Positions 60,503 to 64,000 of a DNA stretch of 64,000 nt are shown here, piece after piece. The notes beneath the pieces are model-generated. The model saw only the letters and a list, made by a program, of their open reading frames with translations. It was not told the DNA's origin and made no database searches. The DNA comes from Gammaproteobacteria bacterium (GTDB lineage: Bacteria > Pseudomonadota > Gammaproteobacteria > Arenicellales > Poriferihabitantaceae): the NCBI GenBank assembly GCA_030432755.1, contig JAUILZ010000002.1, positions 62,001 through 126,000 of the forward strand. The letters run 5' to 3'. The translations under genes and the position numbers were made by a program. Within the stretch, counting starts at the first letter, position 1. Each line of letters starts with the position of its first letter.

Positions 60503-61579
60503 ATGAAAACCACTACTACACGCTGCCCGGCCCGCCTGAAGGGCGGACTCCTCGCTGCCTCCGTCGCGATGACACTCTCGGCAGGCACCGTATTCGCCGA
60601 TGGCGAAGTCAATCTCCTGACCTGGGAAGGCTACGCCGACGACAGCTTCATCAAGCAGTTCGAGGAAGACTCCGGCTGCAAGGTCTCCGCCACCTACGTC
60701 GGTTCCAACGACGACTTCGCGCCCAAGCTCGCGGCTGGCGGCGGCGTCTACGACCTCATCACGCCGTCCATCGACACCACCAAGATCATGATCCAGGCGG
60801 GCTTCGTCGAGCCGGTGGATGTTTCGAAAGTCCCGCGCTGGGAAGAGATCTACGAGAAGTTCCGTACCTCGGAAGGTATCAACCACGACGGCGAGGTCTA
60901 CGGCGTACCGTTCTCCTGGGGCTCCATCCCGTTCATGTACCGCGTCGACAAGTTCGACACCCCGCCGACCTCGCTGAACCAGTTGTGGGACTCCGAGCTC
61001 GACGGTCGCATCTCGCTCTGGGATGACAAGAGCGCCCTCTACGTCGCCTCGCGGGTGATCGGCAATATGGACATCTACAATCTCACCGACGAACAGCTCG
61101 AAGCGGCCAAGGCGAAGCTGATCGAGCAGAAGCCGCTGGTACGGAAGTACTGGGCCACCGCCGGTGAACTGGTGGACCTGTACGCCGCGGGAGAGGTCTG
61201 GATCTCCAACACCTGGGGCGGCTACCAGTCCGCGCTGCTCGCCGAGCAGGACATCGAGGTGCAGGAGTTCATTCCCGAGGAAGGCGCCGAGGGCTGGATG
61301 GACTCGTGGATGATCGTCAAGGATACGCCGAACCTGGACTGCGCCTACCAGTTCATCAACATGGCGATCTCCGAGCAGGGCCAGTGCGGCATGTCCAACG
61401 TGAATGGCTACTCGTCCACCAACGTGGTCGCGGCGAAGAACTGCATGTCCGAGGAGCAGTTCACCGCGCTTCACCAGGACGATGTCGATTACCTCGACTC
61501 GCTGCTGCTGTGGACCAACCTCGGTCCGCGCCTCGAGGCCTACACCAACACCTGGAACGCGGTCAAAGCCGCCAACTAG
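60503..61579 (+). CDS. Polyamine-type periplasmic binding protein (PotD/PotF-like)
   Basis: 358 aa with a signal peptide (LKGGLLAASVAMTLSAGTVFA). GAGG lies about 8 nt before the ATG. The mature part begins DGEVNLLTWEGYADDSFIKQFEEDSGCKVSATYVGSNDDFAPKL, as in PotD/PotF. VYGVPFSWGSIPFMYR and VWISNTWGGYQSALL line the ligand cleft. The ligand may be putrescine, spermidine or another cationic amine. A perfect stem-loop follows the stop. Confidence 0.93.
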   Translation: MKTTTTRCPARLKGGLLAASVAMTLSAGTVFADGEVNLLTWEGYADDSFIKQFEEDSGCKVSATYVGSNDDFAPKLAAGGGVYDLITPSIDTTKIMIQAGFVEPVDVSKVPRWEEIYEKFRTSEGINHDGEVYGVPFSWGSIPFMYRVDKFDTPPTSLNQLWDSELDGRISLWDDKSALYVASRVIGNMDIYNLTDEQLEAAKAKLIEQKPLVRKYWATAGELVDLYAAGEVWISNTWGGYQSALLAEQDIEVQEFIPEEGAEGWMDSWMIVKDTPNLDCAYQFINMAISEQGQCGMSNVNGYSSTNVVAAKNCMSEEQFTALHQDDVDYLDSLLLWTNLGPRLEAYTNTWNAVKAAN

Positions 61580-61601
61580 GCACCCCCTAAACGGGGACCG
61601 G

Positions 61602-61631
61602 GCGCCGGAAGTGTAGAATCACTTCCGGCGC
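61602..61631 (+). terminator. Perfect 12-bp stem-loop after the binding-protein gene
   Basis: GCGCCGGAAGTG (61602-61613) and CACTTCCGGCGC (61620-61631) pair perfectly around a 6-nt loop, followed by TTCC rather than a T-tract. It stands between the binding-protein and ATPase genes and likely gives partial termination or protects the upstream mRNA. Confidence 0.75.
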
Positions 61632-61676
61632 TTCCGTATTAACTGAGTACTTCAAAAGCTGATCCTGAACCCGAGC

Positions 61677-62783
61677 ATGAATCCCGTTATCAGCATCCGG
61701 AACATCACCAAGGCATTCAGGAAGGGACTCATCGCGGTCGACGACGTCAGTCTCGACGTCGAGGAGGGCGAGTTCATCACCCTGCTGGGGCCGTCCGGCT
61801 GCGGCAAGTCCACCATGCTGCGCATCATCGCCGGCTTCGAGGAGGCGGACAGCGGTTCGATCTTCCTCGCCGGCACCGACGTCACCGACTTCCCGCCCTA
61901 CCGGCGCGAGGTCAACATGGTGTTCCAGGACTACGCCCTGTTCCCGCACATGAACGTGGCGCAGAACGTGGGCTACGGCCTGCGCGTGTCCGGCGTGCCG
62001 AAAGACCGGATCGCGCGCAAGGTAGAGGAAACCCTGGCGCTGGTGGAGCTTGCCGACAAGGCGGATAACCGGCCCTCGGAACTGTCCGGGGGGCAGCGCC
62101 AGCGGGTGTCTCTTGCCCGGGCGCTGGCGCGCGACCCGAAGGTGCTGCTACTGGACGAGCCGCTTTCCGCGCTCGACGCCAACCTGCGTGAAGCCATGCA
62201 GGTCGAGCTGAAGCACCTGCACGAGAAGCTGGGTATCACCTTCGTCATGGTCACCCACGACCAGACCGAGGCGCTCGCCATGGCGGACCGGATCGTGGTG
62301 ATGAAGGACGGCAAGGTGTCGCAGTGCGGTACCCCTGCCGACCTTTACGACAAGCCCGCCAATCCCTATGTCGCGCGCTTTATCGGCACGGCGAATTTCA
62401 TCGATGGGAAGGTAATGGGCGCCGACGATCGCGTCGTCGAGGTCCAGGCCGGAGCGGAGAAGCTGCGCATCGCCCGCGTCGACGGCTCGCCTGCTTCAGG
62501 CGACGTCAGGGTCTGTATCCGTCCGGAGAAACTTACCCTCGTAGCAAACGGTGTCTCCCCGCCCGCGGGCGAGAACCGCCTGTCGGGAACGGTGGACGAG
62601 ATCCTCTACCACGGCGCCAATGCCCGGGTCAGGGTTGCCGTCGACGGCCAGGACCCCATGCTCGTGGATGTGCAGTTGAAATCCGCCTCACTGCGACAGC
62701 AATTGCCAGGAATCGGCAGCCCGGCCACGGTCTGCTTCAGCCGATCCGACGCAATGCTGTTCGGCGAAGACCGGGATCGATGA
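61677..62783 (+). CDS. Polyamine-type ABC transporter ATPase (PotA/PotG-like)
   Basis: 368 aa. Walker A LGPSGCGKSTMLRIIAGFE, Q-loop MVFQDYALFPHMNV, C-loop LSGGQRQRVSLARALARDP, Walker B VLLLDEPLSALDANLREAM, then the C-terminal TOBE regulatory domain (VCIRPEKLTLVANG onward). It powers uptake with the permeases downstream. Its TGA overlaps the next ATG. Confidence 0.95.
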   Translation: MNPVISIRNITKAFRKGLIAVDDVSLDVEEGEFITLLGPSGCGKSTMLRIIAGFEEADSGSIFLAGTDVTDFPPYRREVNMVFQDYALFPHMNVAQNVGYGLRVSGVPKDRIARKVEETLALVELADKADNRPSELSGGQRQRVSLARALARDPKVLLLDEPLSALDANLREAMQVELKHLHEKLGITFVMVTHDQTEALAMADRIVVMKDGKVSQCGTPADLYDKPANPYVARFIGTANFIDGKVMGADDRVVEVQAGAEKLRIARVDGSPASGDVRVCIRPEKLTLVANGVSPPAGENRLSGTVDEILYHGANARVRVAVDGQDPMLVDVQLKSASLRQQLPGIGSPATVCFSRSDAMLFGEDRDR

Positions 62784-63649
62784 AGCTCTCCACCCGGAAC
62801 CGGCTGTCCGCGGCGGGAATACTCTCACTGCCGGTGCTCTGGACCACCGTGTTCCTGTTCATCCCCTACGCGATCATCTTCACCTACAGCTTCTACCAGA
62901 AGCAGTTCCCGACGTTCGTGCCGGCGTTCCAGTTCGGCAACTACGCGCTCATCTTCACCGACCCGCAGTACGTGCAGGTGTTGCTGCGCACCGCCAAGAT
63001 CGCGCTCATCGTCGCCGCTTGCGCCCTGTTCCTGGCGTACCCGTTCACCTATTTCCTGGTGTTCAAGATCAAGTCGCCGCGCGTGCGGCTGATGCTGTAC
63101 ATGGCGGTGATCGTGCCCCTGTGGGTGTCCTACCTGCTCAGGGCCTATACCTGGAAGACCATCCTCGGCAGCGAGGGCGTGCTGAATTCCTTCCTCGTGA
63201 TGATCGGCGTGCTCGACCAGCCGAGCGACATCTTTCTCTACAACCAGTTCTCCATGGTGGTGACGCTCACCTACATCTTCGTGCCGTTCATGGTGATGCC
63301 GATCTACACCTCCATGGAGAAGATCCCGCGCAACCTGATCGAGGCATCCAAGGACCTCGGCGTGGGACCGTTCCGCACGTTTCTCAAGGTCACCCTGCCG
63401 CTGACCACCCCCGGCATCGTCGCCGGCGCCACGTTTACTTACTGCCTGACCTTCGGCGACTTCATCGCGTCGTTCCTGGTGGGCGGCCCGGACGGCCTGA
63501 TGGTGGCCAACGTCATCACCTCCCAGTTCGGCGCGGCCCTCAACTGGCCCCTCGGCTCGGCGCTCGCGATCATCATGTTGATCGTGGTGCTGACCATCAT
63601 CTCGCTGTCCGACCGGGTGGAACGCTCCGGCCGGCTCGACCTGGCGTAG
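62780..63649 (+). CDS. Polyamine-type ABC transporter permease (PotB/PotH-like)
   Basis: 289 aa. ATG 62780 overlaps the ATPase stop (ATGA). About six TM helices; SLPVLWTTVFLFIPYAIIFTYSFYQ is TM1, MPIYTSMEKIPRNLIEASKDLGVGPFRTFLKVTLPLTTPGIVAG is the EAA loop that contacts the ATPase. Partner of the PotC-like permease that follows after a REP-filled gap. Confidence 0.94.
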   Translation: MKLSTRNRLSAAGILSLPVLWTTVFLFIPYAIIFTYSFYQKQFPTFVPAFQFGNYALIFTDPQYVQVLLRTAKIALIVAACALFLAYPFTYFLVFKIKSPRVRLMLYMAVIVPLWVSYLLRAYTWKTILGSEGVLNSFLVMIGVLDQPSDIFLYNQFSMVVTLTYIFVPFMVMPIYTSMEKIPRNLIEASKDLGVGPFRTFLKVTLPLTTPGIVAGATFTYCLTFGDFIASFLVGGPDGLMVANVITSQFGAALNWPLGSALAIIMLIVVLTIISLSDRVERSGRLDLA

Positions 63650-63717
63650 CAGCACGATGACAACAAGTTATCTACCGGTGAAGCGCTACGAACCCGCACC
63701 GCGCCAGCATGGTATAA

Positions 63718-63837
63718 CGAAACACCAGCGAAAGCTGGTGTCCATATCACAAGCCGTGCCCATGCCAAAAAAATGGATCCCAGCCTACGCTGGTATTTCG
63801 AGCAATTCCGAAACACCAGCGAAAGCTGGTGTCCATA
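63718..63837. repeat. REP-like palindromes R5, R6 and R7
   Basis: R5 (63718-63745) and R7 (63811-63837) share ACACCAGCGAAAGCTGGTGT and TCCATATCAC; R6 (63773-63800) is inverted, with GGATCCCAGCCTACGCTGG. The cluster fills the gap between the potB-like and potC-like genes. R3, R5 and R7 are almost identical, so they are recent copies. Confidence 0.85.
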
Positions 63838-63859
63838 TCACCCGGCGCACACCAGTACA

Positions 63860-64000
63860 ATGACCACCCGCGCCCGCAAGAACCCCACCACGGCCTCCAC
63901 AATAGACCGGCTGGTCGAGCGCTTCAGCTCGATGTCCCTGGCGGGCTTCGCCGTCCTGGTGATGACCTTCCTGTACCTGCCGATCCTGATCCTGGTCATC
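63860..64000 (+). CDS. Polyamine-type ABC transporter permease (PotC/PotI-like), 5' part
   Basis: 47 codons from ATG 63860 to the window edge. After a polar N-terminus (TTRARKNPTTASTIDRLVERF) comes the first TM helix (FAVLVMTFLYLPILILVI), as in PotC. Position after potB-like supports the call. The 3' part is outside the window. Confidence 0.85.
   Translation, partial: MTTRARKNPTTASTIDRLVERFSSMSLAGFAVLVMTFLYLPILILVI

Noticed and set aside
63439..63816. Minus-strand frame covering the REP cluster
   Set aside because: Its N-terminal WTPAFAGVS is the usual false translation of REP palindromes; the rest is antisense to the permease.
1..64000. CRISPR arrays, tRNA or rRNA genes, transposases, integrases
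   Set aside because: None was recognised on reading; the only repeats are the REP-like family, the leader duplication and the 133-bp palindrome. A tRNA scan would be needed to exclude tRNAs fully.

Overview
The window reads as chromosomal DNA of a high-GC proteobacterium. The best guess is a gammaproteobacterium, because it carries a FimV-like protein, MtgA, outer-membrane phospholipase A, a GreB-length GreB and a 673-residue Rep-type helicase. No rRNA, tRNA or CRISPR array was recognised. The first gene (MttB family) and the last (PotC-like permease) run off the window edges.

1-10.2 kb: a corrinoid one-carbon module. An MttB-family methyltransferase without an amber codon is divergent from a GlxA/GbdR-type AraC regulator. 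On the same strand as MttB lies a compact operon: corrinoid protein, DUF1638 protein, 'virulence factor' family protein, methyl-THF:corrinoid methyltransferase, GFA-family protein and a RACo/RamA-like ferredoxin-ASKHA reactivase. The expected job is demethylation of a quaternary amine (glycine betaine, carnitine or a relative), with the methyl group passed to tetrahydrofolate. Between the two parts sit a type II lumazine synthase under an FMN riboswitch and a DUF1835-GNAT fusion.

10.6-31.9 kb: mostly ordinary chromosome. It holds Rep helicase, class III CoA transferase, a purine PRTase, a polytopic membrane protein, a sulfotransferase-like protein, a Bcr/CflA exporter, FimV-like and DUF4412-like envelope proteins, and an esterase. 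These are followed by an RND efflux pair behind a 133-bp near-perfect palindrome, a DMT exporter, gamma-glutamyltransferase, MtgA, PldA, a LysR regulator and a GNAT enzyme.

31.9-49.4 kb: an accessory-looking stretch bracketed by two greB sequences in the same orientation, a decayed internally deleted copy on the left and the intact gene on the right. It contains a protein related to the large subunit of N,N-dimethylformamidase, a basic-amino-acid-type ABC transporter, and an unusual oxidative gene set. That set comprises a Baeyer-Villiger monooxygenase with a DUF4242-like N-terminus, a second flavin monooxygenase, an OsmC protein, an alpha/beta hydrolase, an extended DUF1127 protein, a tandem DUF4242-like protein, a large BTAD/AAA regulator, a cysteine synthase-glutaredoxin fusion and a 2-oxoglutarate oxygenase. 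The OsmC and DUF1127 operons start with the same duplicated leader. Each leader carries three direct heptamers at an exact 12-bp period, the architecture known for SARP/BTAD activator sites. I regard this as the most novel system in the window.

49.4-64 kb: GreB, an ATM1-type ABC exporter, a DUF2520 protein and an FAH-family hydrolase. These are followed by a sigma-54 gene set: a consensus -24/-12 promoter with an upstream dyad, two glutamine-synthetase-like ligases, a PhyH-type dioxygenase, a PAS protein, a sigma-54 activator and a Pot-type ABC transporter. The likely role is uptake and gamma-glutamylation of a polyamine or related amine. REP-like palindromes fill three of its intergenic gaps.
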